Below, piece by piece: positions 1-8,439 of a stretch of 31,152 nucleotides of DNA. Position 1 is the stretch's first letter. Each line of letters begins with the position of its first letter. The translations under genes and the position numbers were made by a program. Under the pieces are notes generated by a model, which worked only from the letters and a program-made list of their open reading frames with translations, ran no database searches and was not told the origin of the DNA. Source of the stretch: an uncultured Geobacteraceae bacterium (GTDB lineage: Bacteria > Desulfobacterota > Desulfuromonadia > Desulfuromonadales > Geopsychrobacteraceae); the NCBI GenBank assembly GCA_937958075.1, contig CALFFB010000297.1, forward strand, positions 1-31,152. Reading direction: 5' to 3'.

Positions 1-1
1 G

Positions 2-730
2 ATAGACGGTTGGTGGATGAGTGAAAAACTGGACGGAATTCGCGCTTACTGGGATGGCCAGCGGCTGCTCAGCCGTAACGGTGTGCAGCTGGCGCCACTG
101 CCGGAGTTTATCGCCGGACTGCCGCCCTTTCCCCTGGAAGGAGAGTTGTGGGGCGGGCGCGGCGCCTTTGAGCAGACAGTTTCAACAGCTCTGCAGCAGC
201 AACCCCATGCTGGCTGGCGGCAGCTTCAATTCGCTGTTTTTGATGTCCCCGCCGCCGATGGACCCTTTCGTGAGCGAATCAGACAGGCGCATGACTGGTT
301 TACAGTAAACCCTTCACGCTATGCCTTTGTCATTGCACAGCTCCCGGTAGCAGGCCGCGATCACCTGCACCAGGAACTTGAACGGATTGTCGATCTTGGC
401 GGCGAGGGGCTGATTGTCCGCGACCCCGAGGCCCCCTACCAGTCAGGCCGCAATCCTCGGATTCTCAAAGTGAAAAAGGTTTTCGATGCCGAGGCCAGGG
501 TCATTGCCCACCTTCCCGGTCAGGGGCGCAATAGAGGACGTCTGGGTGCTCTTCTGGTCAAGAATGACGAAGGTGTGGAGTTTCGCATTGGCAGTGGTCT
601 CAGTGACGTGGATCGTGAACATCCGCCGGCTATCGGCTCGGTCATCACCTACAGATATTATGGTCATTACCCGACAGGAATTCCCAAATTTCCCTCTTTC
701 CTGCGCATCCGAGCCGACCACGAACTGTGA
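2..730 (+). CDS. ATP-dependent DNA ligase, 5' end cut by window edge
   Basis: ATP-dependent DNA ligases seal nicks through a covalent lysyl-AMP intermediate. The sequence shows motif I as EKLDGIRAYWDG, with the nucleophilic Lys at residue 4 counted from the ATG at 17. A motif III-like FAVFDVP, motif IV GGEGLIVR and motif V LKVKK follow, and then a C-terminal OB-fold ending in FPSFLRIR. The frame stays open upstream of that ATG (codons for I-D-G-W-W at 2-16), and family members carry a similar WWMSEKLDG stretch, so the true start lies outside the window and Met at 17 is internal. The small size fits the minimal ligases found in addition to the NAD-dependent replicative enzyme; some of those (Haemophilus type) are periplasmic. 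A signal peptide cannot be judged because the N-terminus is missing. It converges on csaA with an 18-base gap. Confidence 0.9.
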   Translation: MDGWWMSEKLDGIRAYWDGQRLLSRNGVQLAPLPEFIAGLPPFPLEGELWGGRGAFEQTVSTALQQQPHAGWRQLQFAVFDVPAADGPFRERIRQAHDWFTVNPSRYAFVIAQLPVAGRDHLHQELERIVDLGGEGLIVRDPEAPYQSGRNPRILKVKKVFDAEARVIAHLPGQGRNRGRLGALLVKNDEGVEFRIGSGLSDVDREHPPAIGSVITYRYYGHYPTGIPKFPSFLRIRADHEL

Positions 731-748
731 CCCCGAATTGCTGCCAAG

Positions 749-1090
749 CTATCCCAGCTTGACGCCGTTGGCCACCGGGCGCTCCGGCACCGCCAGCACC
801 ACCGAACCATCAGGCTGATAGAAACCGGTCACCAGGCACTCGGAGCGACAGGGACCGATCTGCTTCGGCGGGAAATTGACGACACCGATGATCTGGCGCC
901 CGATAAGTTCCTCCTTGCTGTAAAGATGGGTGATCCGGGCGCTCGATTTTCTGATGCCGATGGCTTCGCCAAAATCGATGCACAGCCTGTAAGCCGGCTG
1001 CCGGGCCTCGGGAAAATCCTCCACGTCAAGGATCGTCCCGGTGCGTAGTTCGACCTGTTCAAAATCCTGCCAGCTGATCTCTTTCATCAT
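749..1090 (-). CDS. csaA: tRNA-binding protein / chaperone CsaA
   Basis: CsaA is a small dimeric OB-fold protein of the Trbp111 family that binds tRNA and has been reported to have export-chaperone activity in Bacillus. The sequence shows the family opening ISWQDFEQVELRTGTI and the core SSARITHLYSKEELIGRQIIGVVNFPPKQIGP, close to the full family length (about 113 residues). Two adjacent ATG codons (1090 and 1087) are possible starts. A weak AGACAGG site lies just upstream of both. The start overlaps the end of the upstream sigma54 regulator gene by about 30 bases, so translation is probably coupled and csaA is the last gene of that operon. No terminator is visible before the convergent ligase gene. 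Confidence 0.9.
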   Translation of the reverse strand: MMKEISWQDFEQVELRTGTILDVEDFPEARQPAYRLCIDFGEAIGIRKSSARITHLYSKEELIGRQIIGVVNFPPKQIGPCRSECLVTGFYQPDGSVVLAVPERPVANGVKLG

Positions 1091-2780
1091 GATGACCTGT
1101 CTGTTGTTCGGGAAAGGTGCCGATACCGTAGCGCTGCAGTTTGCGCGCAACCGTCGGCTGACTCATACCCAGATGGCGGGCGATCAGTGCCTGCCGACCA
1201 AACCGCCGGTAGGCGCTGAGCAGTACCTCCCGTTCGGTACTGGTCAGAATCTCGTGCATGGTCATGGCGTATGGCCAGTCTTCCTGGGCCGCACCATCAC
1301 GCTGCCGATGTGACAGCACGGACGCCAGCTGCCGTACGTCGATCTGATCCGCGTCGGACAGCACGACCAGGCGCTCGCACAGATTCATCAACTCCCTGAC
1401 ATTACCGGGAAAATCATAATCGCAGAGAACATTCAGGGCGGCTGTCGTCAATTGGCGGTCAACCCCGTCACGGCGGCAGAAGTAGGCGATAAAATTGTTG
1501 ATCAGCGGTATCAGGCACTCCCGTCGGCGCCGCAGAGGGGGGATGTGCAGGGGGATGACACTGAGGCGGTAATACAGATCGGCACGAAAGGCTCCGGTCG
1601 CAACCTGCTCTTGCAGATTCCGGTTGGTGGCGGCGATGATCCGAACATCCACGCGTCGTTCGCGGGTGCCGCCCAGGCGCGTCAGTCGCCCGTCCTCCAT
1701 AAAGCGCAGCAGCTTGACCTGGGCGCCGGCCGGCATTTCCGCAATCTCATCGAGGAAAATCGTGCCCTTGTCCGCCAGCTCGAACTGCCCCGGCTTGTTG
1801 CCGACGGCGCCGGTAAAGGCGCCCTTTTCATACCCGAACAGCTCCGCTTCAAACAAAGCTTCGGGAATGGCCCCGCAATTCAGTTTGATCATCGGCTGAG
1901 GCGCCCGGCGGGAACGGCTGTGGATCAGATCGGCGATCAACCCTTTGCCGACCCCGGACTCTCCCAAAAGCAGCACCGTTGAGTCGACCTCACTCAAGCG
2001 CCGGGCCTGCCGCAGGGTCGCCTTCATGGCCGGACTCTCGGCAATGATCGGACGCTCGCCCATATGCTGCTGCTGAATTTCCGACAATTGCCGCCGGAAC
2101 TGGTGTCCCAGGGCCTGCTGCTCTTCCAGCTCCTTTTTCAGGCGTTCGATTTCCGTGATGTCCCGCTCACTGACAACAACCCGGATCAGCTGTCGCTGAT
2201 CGTCAAAAACCGGAGTGGCCGTGGAGATCAGTTTGCGGCCGTGGCGATTTTCCTGCAACAGGCTGACGGTCTGTTGGCTTTTGATGGCCTCGAGGGCGGC
2301 CGATGGCAGAATGACCAGCCCTTCCGCCGCTGCCTCCTCGTACGGACGCCCCTCCAGCTGGCTGGCCTGAGCCTGGTTGATGCGGGCCGAAGCGGGATTA
2401 ACCCGCAGAATACGCCCCTGACCGTCGCAGACAAACAGACCGTCCGATGAAGAGTCGATAATGGCGTCATGCTCGCGGGTCAGCTCCAGTAACGGGCGGT
2501 TCCGCATGAGAACGGCGACGCGAAAGGTCTGGCCGCCGCCGATCCAGGCCATATAGGCGTGCAGTGGTGAATCAAGGTGGGTCAGAAACTGGGACTGAAG
2601 GGGAGCGGGTGGAAACCTGAGGGCGTGTTGCAGAACAGGGAATGCTGCCGGAAACGGCGCCCTGACCGATACCTTGTCGGCCAGAACCCCCCAGACCTTC
2701 AGGATGATCCCGGTATGATCTACGGCAACGCCGCCGTCACCGATTTCGGACAGCAGTGATTGCGCCTGATCGGACGTCAT
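1059..2780 (-). CDS. sigma54-dependent PAS/AAA+ enhancer-binding regulator (EBP1)
   Basis: Bacterial enhancer-binding protein that opens sigma54 promoters using ATP. Counted from the ATG at 2780, it has a poorly conserved N-terminal sensory stretch (about 1-95) and a PAS domain (about 100-215, IIDSSSDGLFVCDGQG to VVVSERDITEI). A short coiled linker follows, then an AAA+ domain with Walker A GESGVGKG (273-280), an intact sigma54-contact loop GAFTGA (320-325) and Walker B TIFLDE (340-345). It ends in a TyrR/Fis-like helix-turn-helix (about 530-551, ARHLGMSQPTVARKLQRYG). No REC domain is present, so control is by a ligand or redox signal at the PAS or N-terminal region. The start at 2780 has AGGTG five bases upstream. 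An in-frame ATG at 2858 sits directly after the USP stop with no usable spacing. It lies downstream of the liv/usp genes and is probably their regulator. It is clearly paralogous to the regulator at 15536-17263. Confidence 0.93.
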   Translation of the reverse strand: MTSDQAQSLLSEIGDGGVAVDHTGIILKVWGVLADKVSVRAPFPAAFPVLQHALRFPPAPLQSQFLTHLDSPLHAYMAWIGGGQTFRVAVLMRNRPLLELTREHDAIIDSSSDGLFVCDGQGRILRVNPASARINQAQASQLEGRPYEEAAAEGLVILPSAALEAIKSQQTVSLLQENRHGRKLISTATPVFDDQRQLIRVVVSERDITEIERLKKELEEQQALGHQFRRQLSEIQQQHMGERPIIAESPAMKATLRQARRLSEVDSTVLLLGESGVGKGLIADLIHSRSRRAPQPMIKLNCGAIPEALFEAELFGYEKGAFTGAVGNKPGQFELADKGTIFLDEIAEMPAGAQVKLLRFMEDGRLTRLGGTRERRVDVRIIAATNRNLQEQVATGAFRADLYYRLSVIPLHIPPLRRRRECLIPLINNFIAYFCRRDGVDRQLTTAALNVLCDYDFPGNVRELMNLCERLVVLSDADQIDVRQLASVLSHRQRDGAAQEDWPYAMTMHEILTSTEREVLLSAYRRFGRQALIARHLGMSQPTVARKLQRYGIGTFPEQQTGHHDERDQLAGF

Positions 2781-2861
2781 GACAACACCTGACAAAGTCG
2801 AATCTGCTGCCTTGCTGAGCGGTGTGAAGGCAGCAGATCTGTGTTTCGGGGGGATCATCCC

Positions 2862-3671
2862 CTAATGCGACATGAGCACCGGCAGGGTCATGCATTGCAA
2901 CAGATGGCGTCCGGTCTCGCCGAGGGTCTGCTGGCCGCGCCGGGCCTGACTGGTCGCCCCCATAACCAGCAGATCCACCCCGTGATCGGTACACAGGTTG
3001 AGGAGCAGATCGCCAATACTCAAATCACCACTGACGCGCTTTTCACAGGTCAGCGGCAGATCGTAGCGGGCCATGTGGTGGCAGATATCGGCATCATGAC
3101 TCTGATAGGCCTCATCACCACCGGGGCCGTGAACGGTGACGACCCGAACCTGTTTGGCGCGGCGCAATACCGGCATAGCATCGTGCAGGGCCCGACAGGA
3201 TTCGGGGCCACCGCGCCAGGCCAGCAGAATTTTCCGGTATTCCTGTCGGTACTGTCCGGCATAGGGAACGATCAGCACCGGACGGCCACTGCCGAGGACC
3301 GCTTTTTCCGGCAGATTTTCAGGAATACCCTGATTATCCGCTGAAGTGTCGGTCTGGCTGAGGACCAGCAGATCATGGTAGTGAGCGTGAATATTGATGG
3401 CATTGATCAGATCAAGCCGGCTGGTCTGGCAATCCACCTGAATCCAGTCGCAGGAGATCCCGGCAGCTTCCGCTTTTTTGGCAAAAGCCTGCCGTGCCTT
3501 TTCCGCCCGGGCAACATAATCTTTGCGGTGGTGGGCAAAGTACATCTGGTTGATCACATAGATGCCGGTCAGATGTGCTTTTTGGGTCTGCGCCAGCTGG
3601 ATGGCAACCTGCATCCGCTCATCACAGGTGGCACGATCATCAATATGGACGAGGATGTCTTTCAGATTCAT
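2862..3671 (-). CDS. Universal stress protein, two tandem USP domains
   Basis: A 269-residue cytoplasmic protein of the UspA superfamily, long enough for two domains. The first opens with MNLKDILVHIDDRATCDERMQ and contains HDLLVLSQTD and RPVLIVPYAG. The second starts at YRKILLAWRGGPESCRAL and ends with VDLLVMGATSQARRG...LPVLMSH. The usual ATP-binding G-x2-G-x9-G(S/T) pattern is only partly present, so nucleotide binding is uncertain. The start at 3671 is set by GGGAG seven to eight bases upstream and by the conserved N-terminus. The upstream in-frame extension overlaps livF and has no USP character. It sits 55 bases after livF and before the regulator gene, so it belongs to the transporter operon. 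Stress proteins often accompany transport operons in this way; its precise role is unknown. Confidence 0.9.
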   Translation of the reverse strand: MNLKDILVHIDDRATCDERMQVAIQLAQTQKAHLTGIYVINQMYFAHHRKDYVARAEKARQAFAKKAEAAGISCDWIQVDCQTSRLDLINAINIHAHYHDLLVLSQTDTSADNQGIPENLPEKAVLGSGRPVLIVPYAGQYRQEYRKILLAWRGGPESCRALHDAMPVLRRAKQVRVVTVHGPGGDEAYQSHDADICHHMARYDLPLTCEKRVSGDLSIGDLLLNLCTDHGVDLLVMGATSQARRGQQTLGETGRHLLQCMTLPVLMSH

Positions 3672-3726
3672 ACCTTTACTCCCGTTGCCGGTGCCTGCAC
3701 CGATTATTTGCCCCCTGCCTCCGGAT

Positions 3727-4443
3727 TTACTGCTTTTTTCCCAGATAGGCTTCCTGAACCTTGTCCGACGCCAGTAACTCCGCCGAGGAGCCGGCCAGGG
3801 CAATTTTGCCGACCTCAAGAACATAGCCGCGATCGGCCAGCTTCAGGGCCGCCTTGGCATTCTGCTCCACCAGCAGCACCGTTACCCCCTGGCGTGAGAT
3901 CTCCTTGATCTGCTCGAAGATCGCCTTGACCAGAATCGGAGCAATCCCTAAAGAGGGTTCATCGAGGAGAACCATCTCCGGATCACTCATCAGGGCGCGA
4001 CCGATGGCCAGCATCTGCTGCTCCCCCCCGGACAGGGTGCCGGCCAGCTGCTTGCGCCGCTCTTCCAAACGGGGGAACATTTCGTAAATCCAGCGCAGGG
4101 TTTTGGGGTTCACCTTGGCCCGGGTATAGGCGCCCAGGAGCAGGTTTTCCTCCACCGTCAATACCCCGAAGACGCGCCGGCCTTCGGGCGAATGACTGAT
4201 ACCCAGCTTGACGATCTTGTGGGCGGGAACCTTCGTCAGCTCCTGCCCCTTGAAGCGGATCGACCCGGATTTCGCTTTCAGCAGCTGACTGATGGTGCGC
4301 ATGGTGGTCGTCTTGCCGGCCCCGTTGGCCCCCAGGATGGTCACGATCTCGCCACGGTGCACCTCCAGAGAAATCCCTTTCAAGGCAGCGATACTGCCGT
4401 ATGACACTTCAAGATTCTCGACTGTGAACAACACATCACTCAT
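3727..4443 (-). CDS. livF: Branched-chain amino acid ABC transporter ATPase LivF
   Basis: One of the two ATPases of the LIV-type high-affinity amino acid importer. It has Walker A GANGAGKT (38-45), the signature LSGGEQQM (137-144), Walker B MVLLDEP (157-163) and a VEQNAK switch region in place of the usual histidine, which is typical of LivF. At 238 residues it is full length. Three clustered ATGs (4452, 4449, 4443) are possible starts. ATG 4443 is preferred because GAGG lies nine bases upstream, whereas the other two are too close to it. The start overlaps the last codons of livG, so the two ATPases are translationally coupled. Confidence 0.96.
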   Translation of the reverse strand: MSDVLFTVENLEVSYGSIAALKGISLEVHRGEIVTILGANGAGKTTTMRTISQLLKAKSGSIRFKGQELTKVPAHKIVKLGISHSPEGRRVFGVLTVEENLLLGAYTRAKVNPKTLRWIYEMFPRLEERRKQLAGTLSGGEQQMLAIGRALMSDPEMVLLDEPSLGIAPILVKAIFEQIKEISRQGVTVLLVEQNAKAALKLADRGYVLEVGKIALAGSSAELLASDKVQEAYLGKKQ

Positions 4444-5215
4444 CGTCATCATCCTCGCTTCCCAGATAGGCCTCGATGACCAGTGGATTCTTCTGCACCT
4501 CTTCCGGTGTCCCCTCGGCGATTTTCTTGCCGAAGTTGATGACCGTCAGGTAATCCGTCACCTTCATCACCAGTTCCATGTCGTGCTCGATCAGCAGCAC
4601 CGTGATCCCTTTTTCGCGGATACTGAAGATGGTTTCCACCAGCTCGGCCGTTTCCCGGTCGTTGAGGCCCGCCGCCGGCTCATCGAGAATCAGCAGGGTC
4701 GGGTCAACGGCCAGGGCGCGGGCCATCTCCACCCGGCGCTGATGGCCGTAAGGCAGTGACGCGGTCGGCGTGGCGGCGAACTCTTCCAGATTGAAAAATT
4801 CCAGCAGTTCGCCAACCTTCGTCCAGTGTTCCTTTTCATCACGGCGGGAGCCGGGGGTCGGACAGATGCCGTGCCACCACCTCTGGCTGCTCTTGATGTG
4901 GCGGCCGCTCATGACATTTTCCGCCACTGACATCTGGCTGAACAGACGGATGGTCTGAAAGGTCCGGACAATACCCCGATCGACAATCTGATAAGGGGTC
5001 AGGCCGCGGATCTCCTCACCGCGCCAGTTGACCGAGCCCTCTTCCGATTTATAAATCCCGGTGATGCAGTTGAACACCGTGGTCTTGCCCGCGCCGTTGG
5101 GACCGATGACACCGTAGATCTGCCCCGGCGCAACCGTCATCGACAGCGCATCAACGGCTGTCAGACCGCCGAAACGTTTGGTCACATTGGTAAGGATCAG
5201 CTCGCTATGCGCCAT
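4436..5215 (-). CDS. livG: Branched-chain amino acid ABC transporter ATPase LivG
   Basis: Second ATPase of the LIV-type importer, 259 residues. It has Walker A GPNGAGKT (38-45), the LivG-type signature LPYGHQRRVEMARAL, Walker B LLILDEPAAGLN and the switch LLIEHDM. The protein ends in an acidic tail, SEDDDDE. The codons of this tail also form the start region of livF. The ATG at 5215 has AAGGA eight bases upstream and overlaps the end of livM by 11 bases. The context (livM upstream, livF downstream) leaves little doubt about the assignment. The exact amino acid transported cannot be read from the sequence. Confidence 0.96.
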   Translation of the reverse strand: MAHSELILTNVTKRFGGLTAVDALSMTVAPGQIYGVIGPNGAGKTTVFNCITGIYKSEEGSVNWRGEEIRGLTPYQIVDRGIVRTFQTIRLFSQMSVAENVMSGRHIKSSQRWWHGICPTPGSRRDEKEHWTKVGELLEFFNLEEFAATPTASLPYGHQRRVEMARALAVDPTLLILDEPAAGLNDRETAELVETIFSIREKGITVLLIEHDMELVMKVTDYLTVINFGKKIAEGTPEEVQKNPLVIEAYLGSEDDDDE

Positions 5216-6161
5216 GTTTTGTATCCTTGATCAGAAATTTAGGTATTTTTCCGAAGGTTGCCGGCCAGATTCCACGGGGGCGCAGAATCATCATGATAAT
5301 CATGGCAAATCCGAAAACAAAGAAACGCCAGGTCGCGAATTCCCGGAAGATTTCCGGCACCACAAACATAACGAAGACGCCGAGAATCACTCCGGGGATG
5401 GAGGAACCACCCACCAGAACAATACTGAAGAACAGCACCGACTGGATGAATTCAAAGGCCTCGGGACTGACCGCCGAGTACTGGGTCGCGAACACGGTTC
5501 CGGCCAGTCCGGCCAGTCCGGCACCCAGTCCGAAAGCGAAAATTTTATACAAACGGGTATTAATGCCGATACTTTCCGCCGCCAGGGGATCCTCCCGCAG
5601 ATAGTGCAGGGCGCGACCGACTTTGCTTTTTTCCAGGTTGAACATGATCCCCAGGGTCAGCAGCAGGACAATAAAGGCGAAATAATAGATGGCGAGCTGG
5701 CTGCTCAGTTCAAATCCGAGCAAGCGCATGGGATCGATACCGAAGATACCGTTCGGTCCGCCGGTCACTCCGCCCAGGTTGTTGATCAGCACCTGGACAA
5801 AGACGATATTGAAGCCGATGGTCACCACCAGCAGGTAATCGCCGCGCAGATGAACGATGGGCGCGGCCAGCAGGATGCCGAACAGCACCGGCACGATGAT
5901 CGCCACCGGTATGGTCGCCAGGATCGGCCAGTCGTAGTGATAATTGAGGATGGCGGTAATATAGGCGCCCATGCCAAAGAACATGGCCTGTCCCATGTTG
6001 AACATACCGGCCTTTCCCAGAACAATGTCCTGAGACAGGGCGACGACCGAAAAGATCAGAAAGGTGACGGCAACCGTCTGCCAGCGGGCGTCGAGAAAGT
6101 GCGGCAGAATCGCCATAACCACGAGAAAAATGGAAACAACGGTAACAGTCAGGTTTTTCAT
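5205..6161 (-). CDS. livM: Branched-chain amino acid ABC transporter permease LivM
   Basis: Inner-membrane permease of the LIV importer, 318 residues with about eight to ten hydrophobic segments. Family landmarks include SQDIVLGKAGMFNMGQAMFFGMGAY near the N-terminus and the cytoplasmic coupling loop EDPLAAESIGINTRLYKIFAFGLGAGLAGLAG in the middle. The ATG at 6161 shares one base with the livH stop codon (TGATG), and GGAG lies about eight bases upstream within livH, so the two permeases are translationally coupled. It would form a heterodimer with LivH. Confidence 0.95.
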   Translation of the reverse strand: MKNLTVTVVSIFLVVMAILPHFLDARWQTVAVTFLIFSVVALSQDIVLGKAGMFNMGQAMFFGMGAYITAILNYHYDWPILATIPVAIIVPVLFGILLAAPIVHLRGDYLLVVTIGFNIVFVQVLINNLGGVTGGPNGIFGIDPMRLLGFELSSQLAIYYFAFIVLLLTLGIMFNLEKSKVGRALHYLREDPLAAESIGINTRLYKIFAFGLGAGLAGLAGTVFATQYSAVSPEAFEFIQSVLFFSIVLVGGSSIPGVILGVFVMFVVPEIFREFATWRFFVFGFAMIIMMILRPRGIWPATFGKIPKFLIKDTKHGA

Positions 6162-7057
6162 CAGACTTTCTCCGCAACCCGCTCACCAAGCAGTCCGGTG
6201 GGGCGAACAATCAGAATGAAGATCAGCAGCATGAAGGTAAAGGCGTCGGCCCAGGTACTGGAAACGTAGCCGGAGATAAAGGCGCTGAACAGGCCCAGCA
6301 GCATGCCGCCGAGCATGGCGCCGGGGATATTGCCGATGCCGCCGAGAATCGCGGCGATAAAGGCGTAAAGGCCGTACTGCCAGCCCATATTGAAGGTGAT
6401 GCCACGATAATACAGGCCGATGAACAGACCGCCGATGGCCCCCAGGGATGAACCGATGATAAAGATCAGGGCGATAATACTGTTGACGTTGATACCCATA
6501 AGCCGGGCTGCGTCCTGATCGATGGAACTGGCGCGAATCGCGGCGCCCATACGGGTTTTCTCAATGAACAGGTAAAGGGCCACCATCAGCACCAGGGAGA
6601 TGACCAGAATCAGCACCTGGATCAGACTGATGACCACGCCGCCGAAATTCCAGAACTGCTGCGGCACCAGCTCGGGAAAGATGCGCATCCGCGGCCCCCA
6701 GATGAGCATGATTCCGTTCTGGATGACGAGGCTGGCACCCAGGGCCGAAACCACCGCCGACAGTCTGGGAGCTGTACGCAACGGGCGGTAGGCGACGCGC
6801 TCGAGGATAACACCGACACAGGCCATCAAGCCCGCCGTCAACAGAAAAATCGCGACAACGGCAAACAAAGACGTCGCCTGCCCCATGACCTGGGTGTAGA
6901 CCGTCAGACCGACAAAAGCAGCGGCCGCGACCATGTCGCCATGGGCGAAATTAATCAGCCGCATGACCCCGTAAACCATGGTGTAGCCCAGCGCCACCAG
7001 GGCAAACATGCTGCCGATGGTCAGACCGTTGGCAAGTTGCTGCAGAAAGGTTTCCAT
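6161..7057 (-). CDS. livH: Branched-chain amino acid ABC transporter permease LivH
   Basis: Inner-membrane permease of the LIV importer, 298 residues, about eight membrane segments. It opens with the family-typical QLANGLTIGSMFALVALGYTMVYG and INFAHGDMVA. The coupling loop is RASSIDQDAARLMGINVN. The start at 7057 has AGGAG nine bases upstream. It is separated from livK by 146 bases that hold a strong terminator-like hairpin (7148-7184) and a second hairpin (7111-7131), so livHMGF expression probably depends on read-through from livK or on an unseen promoter. Confidence 0.95.
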   Translation of the reverse strand: METFLQQLANGLTIGSMFALVALGYTMVYGVMRLINFAHGDMVAAAAFVGLTVYTQVMGQATSLFAVVAIFLLTAGLMACVGVILERVAYRPLRTAPRLSAVVSALGASLVIQNGIMLIWGPRMRIFPELVPQQFWNFGGVVISLIQVLILVISLVLMVALYLFIEKTRMGAAIRASSIDQDAARLMGINVNSIIALIFIIGSSLGAIGGLFIGLYYRGITFNMGWQYGLYAFIAAILGGIGNIPGAMLGGMLLGLFSAFISGYVSSTWADAFTFMLLIFILIVRPTGLLGERVAEKV

Positions 7058-7110
7058 CCGTTCGCTTCTCCTGCTGTTAAAGGGTATGGTTTCTCAGCTG
7101 CACAGGACAC

Positions 7111-7131
7111 CACAGCAATGCTGTTGCTGTG
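7111..7131 (-). other. Stem-loop in the livH leader
   Basis: A perfect 8-bp inverted repeat, CACAGCAA / TTGCTGTG, with a five-base loop. It lies between the livK-livH terminator hairpin and the livH start. It has no T-tract on the coding strand, so it is not an intrinsic terminator; it could protect the processed livHMGF transcript or affect livH translation. Function is inference only. Confidence 0.45.
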
Positions 7132-7147
7132 ATGAACTCTGAAGCCG

Positions 7148-7184
7148 AAAAAAGGGGGCGTCGTGCTGCTGCGCCCCCTTTTTT
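7148..7184 (-). terminator. Intrinsic (partial) terminator between livK and livH
   Basis: A 13-bp perfect inverted repeat pairs AAAAAAGGGGGCG (7148-7160) with CGCCCCCTTTTTT (7172-7184) around an 11-base loop. On the minus strand the GC stem is followed by a run of six T, so it fits a rho-independent terminator just after livK. Because livHMGF follow on the same strand, partial read-through is likely, giving more binding protein than membrane components. The symmetric A/T ends would also allow termination on the other strand, but no plus-strand gene approaches it. Confidence 0.85.
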
Positions 7185-7203
7185 CTGTCATACCGTTACC
7201 GCA

Positions 7204-8334
7204 TCACTGCTGATGGGCAATCTTGTAGCTACCGTCTTCCTGAATTTCGAAGGTCATGTAGCTGCTGCCGATCCGGTTGCCGTCCTTGGCGAACTGCAGA
7301 GGACCGGTAATGCCTTCCAGCGGCTCTTCCATGTTCCACAGGTACTCAACGGCTTTACGGGTATCGAAGCTTTGATTCTGCTCCATGGCGTGGATGATAG
7401 CGCGCATACCGTCGATGTTCATCAGGCCCCAGATTGACGGCGGACGCTCACCGTAAGCCTGCTCATAATCGCGGATGAAGTCTTTGGCCAGATCATAGGG
7501 GAGCATGTCAACAGTCGGCACATTGATGATTTTCGCACCGGTCGCGGCGGAACCGGCCAGCTTGATGAAATCCGGATTGTCGTTGGCGTCGCCACCAATG
7601 AAGTCAGCCTTGATGCCGAGGGCGACCTGCTGCGCCCGCAGCTGACCACCGTCGGTGTAGTAACCGGCAAAGAAGATGACGTCAGGGTTCTTGGAACGGA
7701 TGTTGGTCAGAACCGGAGTGAAGTTCTGGGAATCAGCGCGGATTTTGTCATAGGAGACAACGTTGCCGCCGCGGGCCTTGATAGCGGCAACTGTCGCATC
7801 CGCCAGACCGACAGCATAGCTGGAGAAATCGGACACCACGACGATGTTTTTGTAGCCTTTGACGTTCACCATGTACTCAGCGGCATACTCGGCTTCGGCG
7901 CTGTTGGGGAAGGAATTACGCAGGAAGGTCCAGTAACCTTTTTCCGTCAGGCTGTCGGCGGTGCCGTCGGAGGTCTGGATGACACCGGCGTCATAATAGA
8001 TTTTCTGGGCCGCTTCTGCAGCGGTGGAGGTGTAGGAACCGATGATCATCTTGACCCCGCGGTTCACCAGTTCACGGGCACAGATGGCGGAGGCCATCGC
8101 GGTTGCCTGATCATCGCAGACGAAGACTTCGATCTGCTGCCCCATGACACCACCGGCAGCGTTGATCTGATTGGCCAGCAGCCGGGTACCGTTTTCGATG
8201 CCCTGACCTTCATTGGCATAACTTCCGGTAATCGGTGCCTGAACTCCAACCTTCAGGGTTTCGGCGCTGACCATGCCGACCATCAGCGTGACCACGGCAA
8301 AGGCCGTCATCAGAGTAAGCATTGTTCTTTTCAT
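7204..8334 (-). CDS. livK: Branched-chain amino acid ABC transporter substrate-binding protein LivK
   Basis: Periplasmic Leu/Ile/Val-type binding protein, 376 residues. A clear signal peptide (MKRTMLTLMTAFAVVTLMVG then VSA) precedes the mature start ETLKVGVQAPITGSYANEGQ. Two Cys (in EVFVCDDQ and SAICARELV) match the disulfide position of LivJ/LivK proteins. IIGSYTSTAAEAAQKIYYDAGVIQ corresponds to the ligand-proximal loop. The start at 8334 is fixed by a strong AAGGAGG nine bases upstream and by the signal peptide; the upstream in-frame Met is not needed. The 105 bases before it contain two small hairpins (8366-8379, GGTGG/CCACC, and 8405-8420). Because proline catabolic genes lie directly upstream, uptake of proline or related amino acids is a reasonable guess. 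The specificity is not proven by sequence. Confidence 0.95.
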   Translation of the reverse strand: MKRTMLTLMTAFAVVTLMVGMVSAETLKVGVQAPITGSYANEGQGIENGTRLLANQINAAGGVMGQQIEVFVCDDQATAMASAICARELVNRGVKMIIGSYTSTAAEAAQKIYYDAGVIQTSDGTADSLTEKGYWTFLRNSFPNSAEAEYAAEYMVNVKGYKNIVVVSDFSSYAVGLADATVAAIKARGGNVVSYDKIRADSQNFTPVLTNIRSKNPDVIFFAGYYTDGGQLRAQQVALGIKADFIGGDANDNPDFIKLAGSAATGAKIINVPTVDMLPYDLAKDFIRDYEQAYGERPPSIWGLMNIDGMRAIIHAMEQNQSFDTRKAVEYLWNMEEPLEGITGPLQFAKDGNRIGSSYMTFEIQEDGSYKIAHQQ

Positions 8335-8404
8335 CTGGTATTTCCTCCTTGTCGAGATTTTGTTTGGTGGCTTTCCACCGTGACTTCGCCCCAATGGCAA
8401 AACA

Positions 8405-8420
8405 CTATTCGCAAGAATAG
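8405..8420 (-). terminator. Weak hairpin after the proline dehydrogenase gene
   Basis: CTATTC and GAATAG pair around a four-base loop, 20 bases after the proline dehydrogenase stop. On the minus strand a modest TGTTTTG stretch follows. The stem is short and AT-rich, so at most it attenuates transcription into livK. Confidence 0.35.
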
Positions 8421-8439
8421 CAGAACATCACAACAAAAA

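Noticed and set aside
5178..6269. Plus-strand open frame of 363 codons opposite livM, rich in His, Asn and Gln
   Set aside because: Composition is that of a reversed membrane protein gene; livM is unambiguous.
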